Positions 21,953 to 33,624 of a DNA stretch of 64,000 nt are shown here, one piece after another. A program made the translations under genes and the position numbers. The notes beneath the pieces are model-generated. The model had not been told where the DNA came from. It did not search any database and saw nothing but the letters and a program-made list of their open reading frames with translations. How positions within the stretch are numbered: the first letter of the stretch is position 1; the number at the start of each line of letters is the position of its first letter. The DNA comes from Orychophragmus violaceus (taxonomy: Eukaryota > Streptophyta > Magnoliopsida > Brassicales > Brassicaceae), in the NCBI GenBank assembly GCA_030180135.1, contig CM058238.1, positions 46,093,765-46,157,764 of the forward strand. Reading direction: 5' to 3'.

Positions 21953-22878
21953 TTCTTGTTCGTCCGGTCAAGCTAATGACCTTAAACAAGCGCTGAGTGG
22001 GAGGCAACCCACTGTTAGGTTTTAGTATTTATTTTTCTTATTTTTGGTGTTTTTCTTAGGATTTCACGTTTTTGTTTGTTTTTGCCAAGTTTCAGATACA
22101 GAACTCGAGTCTGGAGATTTGTAACGATCGATGCACTTGTGCAGTGGTCGTTGCAAGGAGATAACGACGAGGAGATGGAATCGCCTTGTGACGATCGTTG
22201 CGACCCTATGCAACGGTCGTTGCAATTGGTTTAAATTGCAAAATTAAAGTACGCATGCTAAACCGGAATCAATTCGGTTCAACTAGCATCGATCGTTGCT
22301 CATCTGCAACGGTCGTTGCACCCACGATCGAGGTATGTTGCCTTAAACCCTTTTCTCCTCTCTTCTTCTCCACTCTCGCCGTCCGTACGACCGAAACCCT
22401 CATCGCCTAAATCTCTCATTTCTTCGTCATTTTCACTAATTCCAAGTGCTATTCTCTTGTTTTTACACTCTTAATCCATTCTCATAACCCATTTGTCGCG
22501 AATCCAAGGTAATGTGCTTCGATTTTATGATTTCCGGATTCATTTTTAGGGTTTTAGGAATTGAGAATTTTTTGCTTGAAATTGATGATTCCATACTGAA
22601 TTAGACATGCGTTAGGATGATTGGTGATGGTATTAGGCTGTTTGTGTGGTTCTTGAACAAATTTAGAAACAATTTTTAGGATTTGTTGTCGGTTGAGAAA
22701 TCGCCTTGCAACGGTCGTTGCATTAGTGCAACGGTCGTTGCTTTGCGATTTTAGGGATTTGTTCGATAATGCGGAATCGCCTTGCAACGATCGATGCCTT
22801 AGTGCAACGGTCGTTGCTTCGCGATTTCACAGAGAGATTGCCGAGACTTATATTGTTTACATTTTTCTTTGAATGCAG
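21953..22878 (+). other. Spacer between protease and ATHILA ORF in element A
   Basis: This is where reverse transcriptase and integrase should lie, but the spacer is under 1 kb. It holds about ten CGATCGTTGCA-type palindromes (22121-22330 and 22698-22829), a donor-like GAG|GTATGT (GT at 22333), a second donor-like AAG|GTAATG (GT at 22509) and an acceptor-like TGCAG directly before the next ATG at 22879. Confidence 0.75.
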
Positions 22879-23848
22879 ATGGCAACTCGCAGACAACCCC
22901 GCAAGCGCACAGCCACCGCAGCAACCGCCACATGTCAGTACATTCCACCACCAGAGTGGTTCCATAGAGAATCACCACATCCTGAGCCTTATGTGAGAGC
23001 TGGTCCGGCAATAGCATTGCCTTGGCCCCGAGCAGATAAGACAGAGATCCCGTCAGGCAGAGAGTGGCCAAATGATATTGCTGAGTTCCTCAAGACAGAT
23101 GAGTTCACAGAGAGACCGTTGCTGGATCACTGGGATGAGTACGCCACGTTGCTATATAACGGTTGGTGTAGCATGAAGCTTAAACCAACTAAGTTTGCAG
23201 ACTACTCTACCTGTAAGAGTCTGGGGATAGACGAGCAGGTTCTTACAGTGTGTAAGGGCATTGGTCTAGGGACAATACCTTTGAGGCCTTACGACTTGTA
23301 TCCTGAGTTGGTAAGGCAGCTGCTAGCCACTTGCAGAATGGTTTATCCGGATCCAGACAGCAGGAGTGCTTCAGGAGATATCTTTACCTTCATGTGTTTA
23401 GGAGCCATAAATCGGATTCCTCTTCTTGATATATGCAGGATCTATGGGTTCAGCACTGAGCCGAGACGTATTGGCATGAGTCTTGAGTGGGATACGGAGG
23501 AGGCTCAGTTTTTCTGGGAGTGTATTGGCAGTGGTCGATACAGCTCGAGGACTACACCGGTGAAGCAGGTTAGACATCCGGTTCTGAGATACGTCTTGCG
23601 TATCTTGTGTTGGACTCTGTTGTGCAAGTTTGAGGCCAACAAGATGCGCAAGCTTGAGATGGAGATAATATTCATTGGGTTGGGGGATCAGTTTGAGGAT
23701 TCTCCTTTGCGAGATCCCACTAAGGGACTCAACTTGGGAGCTGTTTTCACTCAGCACTTATGCGACCTGCAGAAGAAGCCATTTGATGGCGTGGACACTG
23801 AGACAGTCGGGAGCCTTCTTACTCCCATCTTCATGCACTGCAGGATTC

Positions 23849-25059
23849 TGATATATCATGGTTTTTACTAGTTTTAGACCATGATATAAGTGTGTTTTAG
23901 TGTCTTTTTGTGTTCTTTTAGAGTCTTTTACAGGTATAATCAGGTTTGGAGCTAAATTGGAGATGTTGGAGTATTTTGGAGATTTTTGGAGTGTTTGGCC
24001 GAGAGATAGAGTTCACTGTCCGAAACAGAGTACTGCGTCGATCGTTGCACACCAGCAACGATCGTTGCACCAGCGAGATGGGCCCAAAACTCGGCGGTTT
24101 ATGAAGAGTCAAGATATTGCACTCTGATCCAGAAGTTCCTGATATTTACAAAGAAGCCCCTGACCGAGATTAGACCTATATTATTGAGTTTTTGGTGTTT
24201 TAATTAGATACGCTTTACTTACGCTTTGATAATTAAGAGCAGAGGATTTTTAGAGCTTTTGGGGCTGATCTGAACCTTTACTTCATCTGTATTTGGAGAA
24301 GATTTCGAACCCCTTTAATTCTTTATTATCTTCTATGCAATTTATTCTTCATATGATTATGTTTTCATTATCTATGTCTGAGTAGATTCCTAGTTAGGTT
24401 TAGGGTTTCTCACATAGGATTTCATGACTTGCTAGACTTGTTTAATTCAGTTAAGGATTCATAACTATATCTGTTCTTCAATCTAATTGTGCTTAAAGCT
24501 AGTTCTAACCTGATCAATTAGAATCTAGATCCTAGGTTGCTAAATACGACACAGAAGTGTGGTTTAGGAATCTGAACTATTTAGGTTGAGCAATTAAACT
24601 TCTCGCAAACGAAAGTTTGGTTTAGGTTAATTGTGAACATATCAAACTTGGAATTAATGCTAGTTTAATCTGTTAGTTCTCGCAAACGAAAGTTTGGTTT
24701 GCTGCACTTAGACTTAGAGAATTATCGCAAAGGAATTTGGTTAATTCTATATCTGTGTTTTGAATTCTAGAACTGTGCTTAATTAGATCCTTGCTGAATG
24801 AACTGTCTGCTTGTCTGATTTCCTGAGAACGCCCTAGACTTAGCGCTTTTAATAACTTTCTTTCACAACCAACAATCTCTGCTTTCTGTTTACTTTCTCG
24901 CATTGCTTTTATTTACATCACATTGCTTTCTTCCTAGTTTAACTCCTTATTCTTTAGCTATCGAAACCAGAGTCTCTGTGGATTCGATACCCTATATACT
25001 ACAACCACTGAACTGTGCACTTGCAGTAGAATATGATTTAAAACTTATACACCCTATCA
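23849..25059 (+). mobile_element. Solo Athila-type LTR
   Basis: A complete 1211-bp LTR, TGATATATCATGG to ACCCTATCA, stands alone inside the ATHILA ORF with a 5-bp duplication GATTC (23844-23848 and 25060-25064). It is related to but clearly diverged from the LTRs of A and D. It is best explained by LTR-LTR recombination of a former full element. Confidence 0.92.
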
Positions 25060-25153
25060 GATTCCCTTAGAGGGAACAGAGTGTAACACTGCCCAGGAGT
25101 TCCTTGATTTCAGCCACCTGCAGAGCGCTACATGGCTCAAGGAGGGGCGCGTA

Positions 25154-25395
25154 TGTGAGATTTAGAGAATGAACATAGCTAGAACTAGGGTTCTTGAGAG
25201 AGTAAAGTTGCGCAAGAGTAGAGAGAGAATAGAGTTTCAAAAACTTTTTATTAGTTGCGGCCACACACACACACGTTTTATATAGGTTTTACAAAGACTT
25301 GTTTAACCTAATAAGATATGATCCAAATATGGAAAGTCTTGAACCGTGGCAGTGTCTTAGCATGATCAATACATTTGATCTCATCATGATCAATA
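25154..25395 (-). repeat. 3' LTR of Copia B
   Basis: This 242-bp LTR is preceded on the minus strand by the polypurine tract GAGGGGGAG. It contains an (AC)n tract near 25262-25274. Confidence 0.92.
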
Positions 25396-25547
25396 CTCCC
25401 CCTCAAGTTCAGGCTTGGGAATCACCCTAAAGACTGAACTTGGGTTGATCATGGCAACACCTCATTAAAAACCTTGATGTGGAAAACCACTTGGGACAAA
25501 ACCACATCAAGGGAAAAAGAGTATGCTGCTCATGAATCAGGAGAGTT

Positions 25548-28500
25548 CTAATCATGGATGGCTACCAGCCCTAGTTTGCCAAAGACATGAGTGCAAACCT
25601 TAAGACTAGCAGCCTTTGTGAAGATGTCTGCAAGCTGATCTTCACTCTTTGTGTAACAAGGCAGAATGGTTCCATCTTCAATCTTCTCCCTTACCTTGTG
25701 ACAATCAATCTCAATGTGTTTTGTCCTCTCATGAAACACTGAGTTGGTTGCAATGTGAATAGCAGCCTGGTTGTCACAATGGAAGGTGATTGGACTTGAT
25801 TGCTCTATGCCAAAGTCCTTAAGCAAGGCCTTCAGCCATGTTAACTCGGTTGCAAGCTTCCTCATTGCCCTATACTCAGCTTCAGCACTAGAACAAGATA
25901 CCACCTTCTGCTTCTTTGTCTTCCAAGTTACCAAGTTGCCTCCAATGAAGGTACAGTAGCCGGTTGTTGATCTCCTATCACTCTTATCACCATCCCAATC
26001 TGCATCACAATAGCCCACAATTTCTGTGCTTTCATTCTTACCCATCCAAATACCTTGTCCAGTTGATCCTTTGAGATATCTGAGGATCCTCTCAATCAAA
26101 CTCCAATGATACACTGTGGGTGATTGCATATGTTGGCTAACTTGATTCACAGCAAAGCATAAATCTGGTCTTGTGAGAGTGAGGTAGATAAGCTTCCCAA
26201 CCAGCCTCCTATACAATGAGACATCCTTGAACTTGACTTCATCAGATTTCTCCCCGTTTCTATTGACTTGGTAGCCATCTTCAAGAGGAGTCTTTGCAAT
26301 CTTGCAATAAAGCATACTTGTCTCTGTCAACAAGTCCTTAACATACTTCTTTTGGGACAGAAACAATCCATCATTGAATCTGCAAACTTCAATGCCCAAG
26401 AAGTACTTCAACTCACCAAGGTCTTTAATATCAAAGGAACTCTTGAGGTAAGCCTTTGTGGATTGAATCCCATCATTATCACTTCCTGTGATAATCAAAT
26501 CATCCATATATATCAGAACTACCACCACTCCTTGAGCACTTTGAAGCGTGAACAATGTGTGATCAGATTGAGACTTCTTGAACCCATGGTCCATGAGAGT
26601 GTGACTGAGCTTATGGTACCATGCCCTTGGTGATTGCTTCAAGCCATAAATCGCCCTTCTCAGCCTCAATACCTCACCATCTTTACACAAGTGTTTCAAT
26701 CCTGGTGGTGGAGTCATATACACTTCCTCTTCAAGTTCCCCTTGTAGAAAAGCATTCTTCACATCCATTTGCCATAAATTCCATGAGAGGTTTGTGGCTA
26801 AGCTCAATGTGACTCTCACTGTATGAAGTTTAGCCACAGGTGCAAAGGTGTCTGTATAGTCTTCTCCATAGGTTTGAGTGAATCCTCTTGCCACTAGCCT
26901 TGCCTTGTACCTCTCTATGTCTCCATTGCTTTTATACTTGATTGTGAAGACCCATTTAGAACTAACAGTCTTCTTCCTTTTTGGCAGCTTCTCCACAATC
27001 CAAGTGTGGTTCCTCTCCATAGCTTCTTTCTCATCCTTTACTGCATCCATCCATACCTTGATACCCTCAGCCTCTTCATAAGTCTTAGGGACATGGTTTA
27101 GCTCAATCTTTCCAAGAAAGGCCTTGTGACTAGATGGTAGCAAGTCAATAGAACAAGTAGACTGACTAGGATGAGCTACTGCTTGGTTGTTGTAGAAGAC
27201 CCTTGTCTTCATCCATTCTGATGGATCTTTCTTTTCCCTTGTGCTTCTCCTGAGTTGCTGAACCTGTTGATCAACCACCTCCTCATTACCCACTGCCTCT
27301 TGATAAACCATCTCACTCTCAATCATATACAAGTCCACTTGGTTCTGATCCTGAGGATCCTCATTCATATCCAAGTCCACTTGGTTCTGATTTTGAGGTA
27401 GAGTGTCTTCTTCAGCCGGTTCATGTGTGTGAGTTGCTGGTTCAGTATCCTCTTGTTGAGCTTCTTGGGTAGCTGTTTCAGGCTTCTCTGGTCGTGTGGT
27501 ATCATTTCCCAAGTGATCCAACAAGTACTTCAAACTTGTAGCCAAATCAGAGGGTGATCTTGAGAGATCCTTCAAACCTTCCCAATCCCTCTTCTCATAG
27601 TATCTCTGCCCCTCAATGAACTTAACATCCCTTGAACATAGGTCATGTTGCTTCTTGGATCAAAACACTTGTAGCCCTTCTGAGTTGTGGAGTATCCAAG
27701 GAACATACATCTTGTGCTCTTAGCATCCAGCTTATTCCTTTGATCTCCTGAGATATACACAAAACAAACACAACCAAACACACGTAAGTGTTCAATAAAA
27801 GGTTTGGTTTTGTTCAATACCTCATATGGTGAAATGTCTTGAAGGACTCTAGTTGGGATCCCGTTGATAAGATAGCATGCTGCCAACACTGCATCTCCCC
27901 AAAACCTCTTAGGAACATTGGTGTGGAACATCATAGACCTAGCAACCTCCATCAGGTGTCTATTCTTCCTTTCAGCCACACCATTTTGTTGAGGAGTGTG
28001 TGGGCAGCTTGTTTGATGTAGGATCCCATACTTGTTCAAGTGAGCTTTGAATCTTTGGCTTGTGTACTCTCCTCCATTATCTGATCTAAACACTTTAATC
28101 TTGGCATTAAATTGATTAGTAACATAGTTTTGAAAGTTTAGAAATGCATCAAACACCCTATCTTTAGATGGCAGCAATGTAATCCAAGTATATTTTGATT
28201 TTTTCATCTATGAAGGTCACAAAATACTTGTTCCTATCTCTAGAAAGACAAGGTGAAGTCCAAACATCAGAGTGCACAAGATCAAAGCAATGTTCATATA
28301 TAGTAGTTGATTTAGGAAAGATAGTTCTACAATGTTTGCCAAGAATACAAGCTTCACAAGTTGAATGATCAAAGCTAACATTAGGCAACATTAAGTTCAA
28401 AGCACGAGCATGAGGATGTCCTAGTCTAGCATGCCATAGGACATTTTGATTGAAAGAAAAACAGGATTTAAAAGCTAAGGTATCCGGGTTGCTTGGAGAA

Positions 28501-29834
28501 GTGTCTTCAAGGAGGTAAAGTTCATCTTGTGTACCACCTCTTCCAATAACATTTCCATTCTTAATATCCTGAAAACAAACTTCATTAGGCCCAAAGATAA
28601 CATTGCAATTCAAGTCCTTGGTGATCCTTTTAACCGACAGCAAGTTAGATTTAAACTTAGGAACATAAAAAGCATCACTTTCCTTGTTAAACAATCCTAA
28701 CTTTCCTGTACCAATTATAGGAATCCCTTGACCATCAGCTATAGTTACTCTTTCTAGGGCAGGTTTAATGTCCTTTAACAACTTAGCATTACTAATCATG
28801 TGGTGAGAAGCTCCTGAATCTACTACCAACTTATGATCAGTTTTAGCAAGCAATTTATGAGAAAATAAAGAGATACCAGAGAACTTAGAGGCATAAGCCT
28901 TGATGAGGTCCTCAAGGTCACTCTTCTTAACATACTCAGTGGCTGTGTAGAGTGCAAGCTCCCCTCCTTGAGCTGAAGTAGAGGCAGGGTCCTTCACAGC
29001 TTCTTGGGAGATGTTTGCATTTGCCCTTGAGTCTTTGAACTTGGCTGGTTTGAGGTGGGGATGAAGGATCCAACACTTATCCTTGGAATGGCCTTTCCTC
29101 TTGCAATGATCACAAGCTGCACCCTTCTTCTCCTCAGGTTTAAAGCCGGCTTTGTTGGCAGTCACCAACTCCCCCTTTCCTCCAAATAAACCAATGTTTC
29201 CTTCTTCCTTTTGGATCCTTGAACACACCTCTTCAAAATCAGGAAGTGTAGTCTCCCTTAGGATCTTCATGATGGCATCATTGTAAACCGGATCCAAGTT
29301 GAGTAGAAGGCCAAAGATCTTGTCTTGCTCCTTTCTCTCAATGAGAATCTTGGGGTTCATAGTACTTGGCCTTAGCATCTCAAGTTCAGACCATGCTGAA
29401 GAGAACCTCCCAAGATACTTGGTAAAGTCATGGTCTTCTTGTTTCAGCTCACTTATGGCCTTCTTGACTTCATACACCCTGCTCAGATTAGAAACATCTC
29501 CATAAATCTTCTTGAGAGTGTCCCACAGTGATTTGGCTGTCTCACAATGAGAATAAGCTTCAAGGATGGATGGGTCAAGAGAGTTTTGGAGAAAGCCAAG
29601 CACCAGCTGATCTTCTTGAAACCACTTAGCCTCTGCCTTCTTGGTTTCCTCATCCTTCTTCTTGGTTTTATCTTCTTCAGTTGGTGTTTTATCCTCCAAG
29701 ATGTGATCCCACAAACCTCTTCCACAAATGGCAGTCTTGATGGTCCTTTGCCATGTCCTGTAGTTGATACCTTTGAGCACAACAGGGATGACAATAGGCC
29801 TCAAGCTAGAGCTGATGTGAACTGAGTCTTCCAT
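25548..29834 (-). pseudogene. Copia gag-pol polyprotein of element B (two frameshifts)
   Basis: On the minus strand the frame starts at ATG 29834 and ends at 25548. In order it encodes a UBN2-type gag; a CCHC knuckle (CDHCKRKGHSKDKC, about 29120); a protease with VVDSGASHHM; an integrase with the H-H-C-C finger (HARLGHPH...CEACILGKH), then the D, D and E residues in LVHSDVW, FRSDNGGEY and QQNGVAERK; a reverse transcriptase with YMDDLIITG; and RNase H with YCDADW, SSAEAEY and CDNQAA. Two lesions relative to sister copy C break it: an added A in the poly-A run near 28200, and a lost T near 27645. The RT box is YMDD, where C has YVDD. The protein is otherwise almost identical to that of C. Confidence 0.93.
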
Positions 29835-30169
29835 TGTGAGAGCTGGAGAGAATGGAACCGTGAAAGATGTATAACCAGGAAAGAGAGTAGCCGCTACGGT
29901 TTTATGACTGAGAGAGTAGCCGCTAGGGTTTTAAGGCAAGAAATCTGAGAAAAACCGAGAGATTGAAGCTTGGAACAGATCTTAAGATTTAGGACAGAGA
30001 GTAAGAGAATGATGAACAAGTAAGGAACCAATAGAGTATAAGAACCGTGAGAGATTTAGGACAGAGAAGAGTAGGGTTTTCGGACAGAGAATGATGAACC
30101 GAGAGATTTGTGAGTTTAGGAGTGAGAGAATCAAGAAACAAAGAGAGAATCAAGAGAATAGAGATCTAT

Positions 30170-30181
30170 GCTCTGATACCA
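30170..30181 (-). other. Primer-binding site of Copia B
   Basis: The minus strand reads TGGTATCAGAGC directly next to the 5' LTR. Confidence 0.92.
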
Positions 30182-30423
30182 TGTGAGATTTAGAGAATGA
30201 ACATAGCTAGAACTAGGGTTCTTGAGAGAGTAAAGTTGCGCAAGAGTAGAGAGAGAATAGAGTTTCAAAAACTTGTTATTAGTTGCGGCCACACACACAC
30301 ACGTTTTATATAGGTTTTACAAAGACTTGTTTAACCTAATAAGATATGATCCAAATATGGAAAGTCTTGAACCGTGGCAGTGTCTTAGCATGATCAATAC
30401 ATTTGATCTCATCATGATTAATA
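30182..30423 (-). repeat. 5' LTR of Copia B
   Basis: Minus-strand LTR beginning TATTAATCATG and ending AAATCTCACA, followed at once by the primer site. Confidence 0.92.
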
Positions 30424-30863
30424 GCGTATGGGTCTATTACGACCCTGCCACTGCAAAGCACGGTATAGATCTTCCTACTGCAGATCATACATGGATTGAT
30501 ACGCTGGATGCCTTGACATTCAGGCCACCTCAGAGAGATCGGCGCAGTGTTCCTTCCATGGCTCATCCGCTGGGAGAGCCTTCTACACGAGCCTCATCTT
30601 CCTCTGCACCTCCTGCGCTTGCTGCTGCCCATGCTGATGATGTTGGACCTTTTCCAGAGCCCACGATGCCTTATGGAGATATGACTGAGGCAGAGTGGAG
30701 AGAGCGCTCAGATGGTATTCTACGGGTGGTCTGGAACTTCATGCGTACCTGCACTTGCAGGAGACAGCCACAGATACACCATCCAGGTCCTTCTCGACGC
30801 AGGCGACGCTCTCCGACTCCCGTTTCTTCGAGTGGTACTGATCGCATTGACAAGGACGAGTGA

Positions 30864-32250
30864 TTTTGTGTTGGCACCTTTAGACTACGGTTCTGTTATA
30901 TTTTCTTGTTTTTCTTTGCACTTTTCTTTTGATTTTAGGATGCTATTGTTTCTGGATGTTATGCTTGACTTGATACACTTGTTGCTTTGATTTTATTATG
31001 TTTTCAGTGTTTTCAGCTTGCAGGATTGAAAATTTAGATTTTCCAACGGACTAACTTGCTAACTTGCTGACTGATCGACTATTCGCAGTGCGTCGATCGA
31101 CAGACATTGTGTCGATCGTCACAACACGATCGAAATCGCATTGCAGCGATCGTTGCAGTCCTGAGCAACGATCGACCATACACGAAAAATCGCCTAGCAA
31201 CGGTCGATGCACTTAGTGCAACGATCGATCCCTGAGCGACAGAGGTAAAAATCAGACAGAACTCAACACGTTCATTAACATATTTTTCTTTCTTTTTACC
31301 AATCCTTCGCTTGACACTACTGGGGGAGGTGCTACTGACATCTATCTTTCTGTTTTCTTAGAGTCAGTATATTTTTTCGCAATTTTGTTTTATCGAGTCA
31401 AAATAGTTTAAGTAAGAAACAATGATTTTTTGAGAAGATTAACAGCACTTCCAGGAACTTAAGTAACCATTGGGATGAAGTTGCATGATCTATCTATGAC
31501 TATTAGAAAACCCCATCACAGATCAACCTACTGAGGACACCCACATCACTTCAGGTATCAGAGGATCCTTTTACTGGCTTCAAACTTAATACGGACTTAA
31601 TTTTCTCACCTAAGGGCTTGGTATACTTTGTGTCGGATTCCCTTGTTAGTTCTGACACAGCCTGTAAACATGTCCTATTTGGTTCCCTTCTCCCCTTCCA
31701 TAAAAAAAAAGATAATAAACTGAGGATGAGTTAGTAACTCCGAAGTGGTCTCTGGGAGTGGTAGCTATAACTATCATATCTTGTGCATCCATGGAATGTG
31801 TCCAAAGTACACCCCTTAACGGGAAGAGCACTGATAAAATAAAAAAATGATATCCAATGGGGAAAAATCAGAATGCTAAGGAAGGGAAAAGAGAAGAAAG
31901 GGACTAGAGAAAGATAGTATGGTGGTCTAGAGCTGATCAAGTAAGAGTCCATGTGCCTTTGATCGATACTCCTTAGGTGAGACCGCACTTAAATACTTGG
32001 AGAAGTCAGTAGGGTAAATTTGAATGCGTGAATGTGATTGTGGAGTTTACTTAGGACAGTTGCTAAGTGTGGGGGAAGTATATGTTGGTCTTGATATCTT
32101 GTGATTGATTCTTTCAGTGGATTGCTAAGGGGAATCTGAGTGTTGTTGCTTCTAGGATGAAAAGAGTTTCTGAAGAGTTTTCAAACCTCTTCACCATGTT
32201 TTAGTTCTCTGTTTTGCTTGAGGGCAAGCAAATGCTAAGTGTGGGGGAGT
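30864..32250 (+). other. Long 3' non-coding region and PPT of element A
   Basis: About 1.4 kb without a convincing gene. It carries a dense cluster of CGATCG palindromes (31088-31225) and PPT-like purine words near 31322, 32062 and 32238. The last, AAGTGTGGGGGAGT, touches the 3' LTR and is the functional polypurine tract. The region is well conserved with 47585-48979 of element D. Confidence 0.75.
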
Positions 32251-33463
32251 TGATATATCATAGTTTTTACCGGTTTTATGCCATGATATAAGTCTGTTTT
32301 AGAGTCTATTTGTATTTCTTTAGAGTCTTTTGCAGGTTTTATTAGGTACACGCACGTTTGGAGCTAATGTGGTGATTATGAAGCTTATTGGAGTGATTTG
32401 GAGATTTGGTCCGAGAGAGAGAACTCACGTCCAGTTTTGGGATCTGCGTCGATTGTTTCACACCTGCAACGGTCGATGCACAACGTGAATGGGCCAGACT
32501 CGGCGGTTTAATGAACAAATGCCAATATTGCAGAAGTGCCCAGAAGTTCCAAATATTTACACAGAAGCCCAAAACGTGTTTTAGCTATTTAATTAGGTTT
32601 TTAGATCAGATTTTAGATACGCTTACACATTCTATCATAATTAAGAGCAGAGAGTTTTTAGAGCTTTTGGGGCTGATCTGATCCTGTACTACATCATATT
32701 TTTGGAGAAGATTTCGAACCCCTTTACTTATTTAATCTCTTTTATGATATCTAATTATTCATTGATTATGTTTACATCTTCTATGTCTGAGTAGATTCAT
32801 AGTTAGGTTTAGGGTTTCTTATTAAGGATTTCATGACTTGCTAGACTTGTTTAATTCAGTTAAGGATTCACATGAATAGAATGTTCTTCGATCTAAATTG
32901 TGTTTAATGCTAGTTCTAACCTGATCAATTAGAATCTAGATCTTAGGTTGCTAAATACGACACGAAAGTGTGGTTTAGAATCTGAACTATTTAGGTTGAG
33001 CAATTAAATTACTCGCAAAGGAATTTTGTTTAGTTTAATTGTGAACATATTGAACTTGGAATTAATGCTGGTTTAATCTGTTAGTAATTGCAAAGGAATT
33101 TGGATTGCTGCACTTAGACTTAGAGAATTCTCGCAACGACAGTTGGTTAATTCTATATCCGTGATTTGAGTTCTAGAACTGTGCTTAATTAGATCATGAC
33201 TGATTGAATTGTCTGCTTGTCTGATTTCCTGAGAACGCCCTAGACTTAGCGCCCTTAATTAACTGCTTTCACAACCGATAATCTTGCTACTTGTTTACTT
33301 TCTCGCATTGCTTTTAGTTACTTCACATTGCTTTCAACTTGGTTTAAATCTCTACAGTTCTTAATCTATCGAAACCAGAGTCTCTGTGGATTCGATACCT
33401 TATATACTACGATTGCATAACTGTGCACTTGCAGTAGAATAGGATAAAACTAGACCCCTATCA
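32251..33463 (+). repeat. 3' LTR of Athila-like element A
   Basis: Matches the 5' LTR with about ten substitutions and one lost T. Followed by the CGAAA duplication. Confidence 0.92.
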
Positions 33464-33468
33464 CGAAA

Positions 33469-33577
33469 CCCTAATTTATATTCATTCTCGTCGAGTTTTG
33501 AAACCCTTCTTTTATAATCCCTCAAGAAATCCTAAAAATCTTTCTATCTTTGGATAGGCCGAGTTACGAAATCAACA
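33469..33577 (+). repeat. 5' LTR of Tat element E, second part
   Basis: Continues the Tat LTR after the A insertion and ends in AAATCAACA, giving about 560 bp when joined with 10877-11327. Confidence 0.75.
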
Positions 33578-33579
33578 AT

Positions 33580-33597
33580 TGGCGCCGACTGTTGGGA
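33580..33597 (+). other. Primer-binding site of Tat element E
   Basis: TGGCGCCGACTGTTGGGA begins two bases after the LTR end, the form seen in Tat/Ogre-type elements. Confidence 0.7.
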
Positions 33598-33624
33598 TTT
33601 CTTACAAAAAATTCTGAACACGAG

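Larger units (their letters stand above)
25154..30423 (-). mobile_element. Copia element B (minus strand)
   Basis: B is a full-length 5.27-kb Copia element with 242-bp LTRs (25154-25395 and 30182-30423), a GCGTA duplication (25149-25153 and 30424-30428), a Met-tRNA primer site and one gag-pol frame broken by two single-base indels. The LTRs differ at only two positions, so insertion was recent. The LTRs start TA and end CA. Confidence 0.95.
22879..30863 (+). pseudogene. ATHILA-family ORF of element A, split by a solo LTR and Copia B
   Basis: The three pieces 22879-23848, 25065-25153 and 30429-30863 join in frame to 497 residues without an internal stop. The protein starts with a basic region (MATRRQPRKRTATA), has a large helical core with LPWPRAD, FTFMCLGA, RIYGFSTEP and HPVLRYVLRIL, and ends with a proline/alanine linker, an EAEWRERSDGILRVVWNF helix and an arginine-rich tail. 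It resembles the plant-specific ATHILA ORF family found in Athila elements. Its role is unknown. It occupies the env position, but I see no signal peptide or membrane segment. The CAG directly before the ATG suggests translation from a spliced RNA. Confidence 0.82.
11328..33463 (+). mobile_element. Non-autonomous Athila-like Gypsy element A
   Basis: A is bounded by LTRs of 1214 and 1213 bp and a CGAAA target duplication (11323-11327 and 33464-33468). Its own parts are a tRNA-Asp-like primer site, gag-protease, an ATHILA-family ORF, a long 3' region and a PPT. Reverse transcriptase, RNase H and integrase are absent. A CACTA transposon, a solo LTR and Copia B have inserted into it. The two LTRs differ at about ten positions, so the insertion is fairly young. 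Confidence 0.93.

Noticed and set aside
22879..23848. ATHILA ORF as an envelope gene
   Set aside because: It is in the env position, but no signal peptide, transmembrane helix or cleavage site is visible, so only the neutral family name is used.
25262..25274. (AC)n tract and other microsatellites as regulatory features
   Set aside because: Simple repeats within LTRs or leaders; no evidence of function beyond length variation.
30182..30423. Copia B LTR border set at TGTGAG on the plus strand as a TG start
   Set aside because: The plus-strand TG is the 3' end of a minus-strand LTR (CA). The duplicated GCGTA fixes both borders and gives TA at the 5' end.
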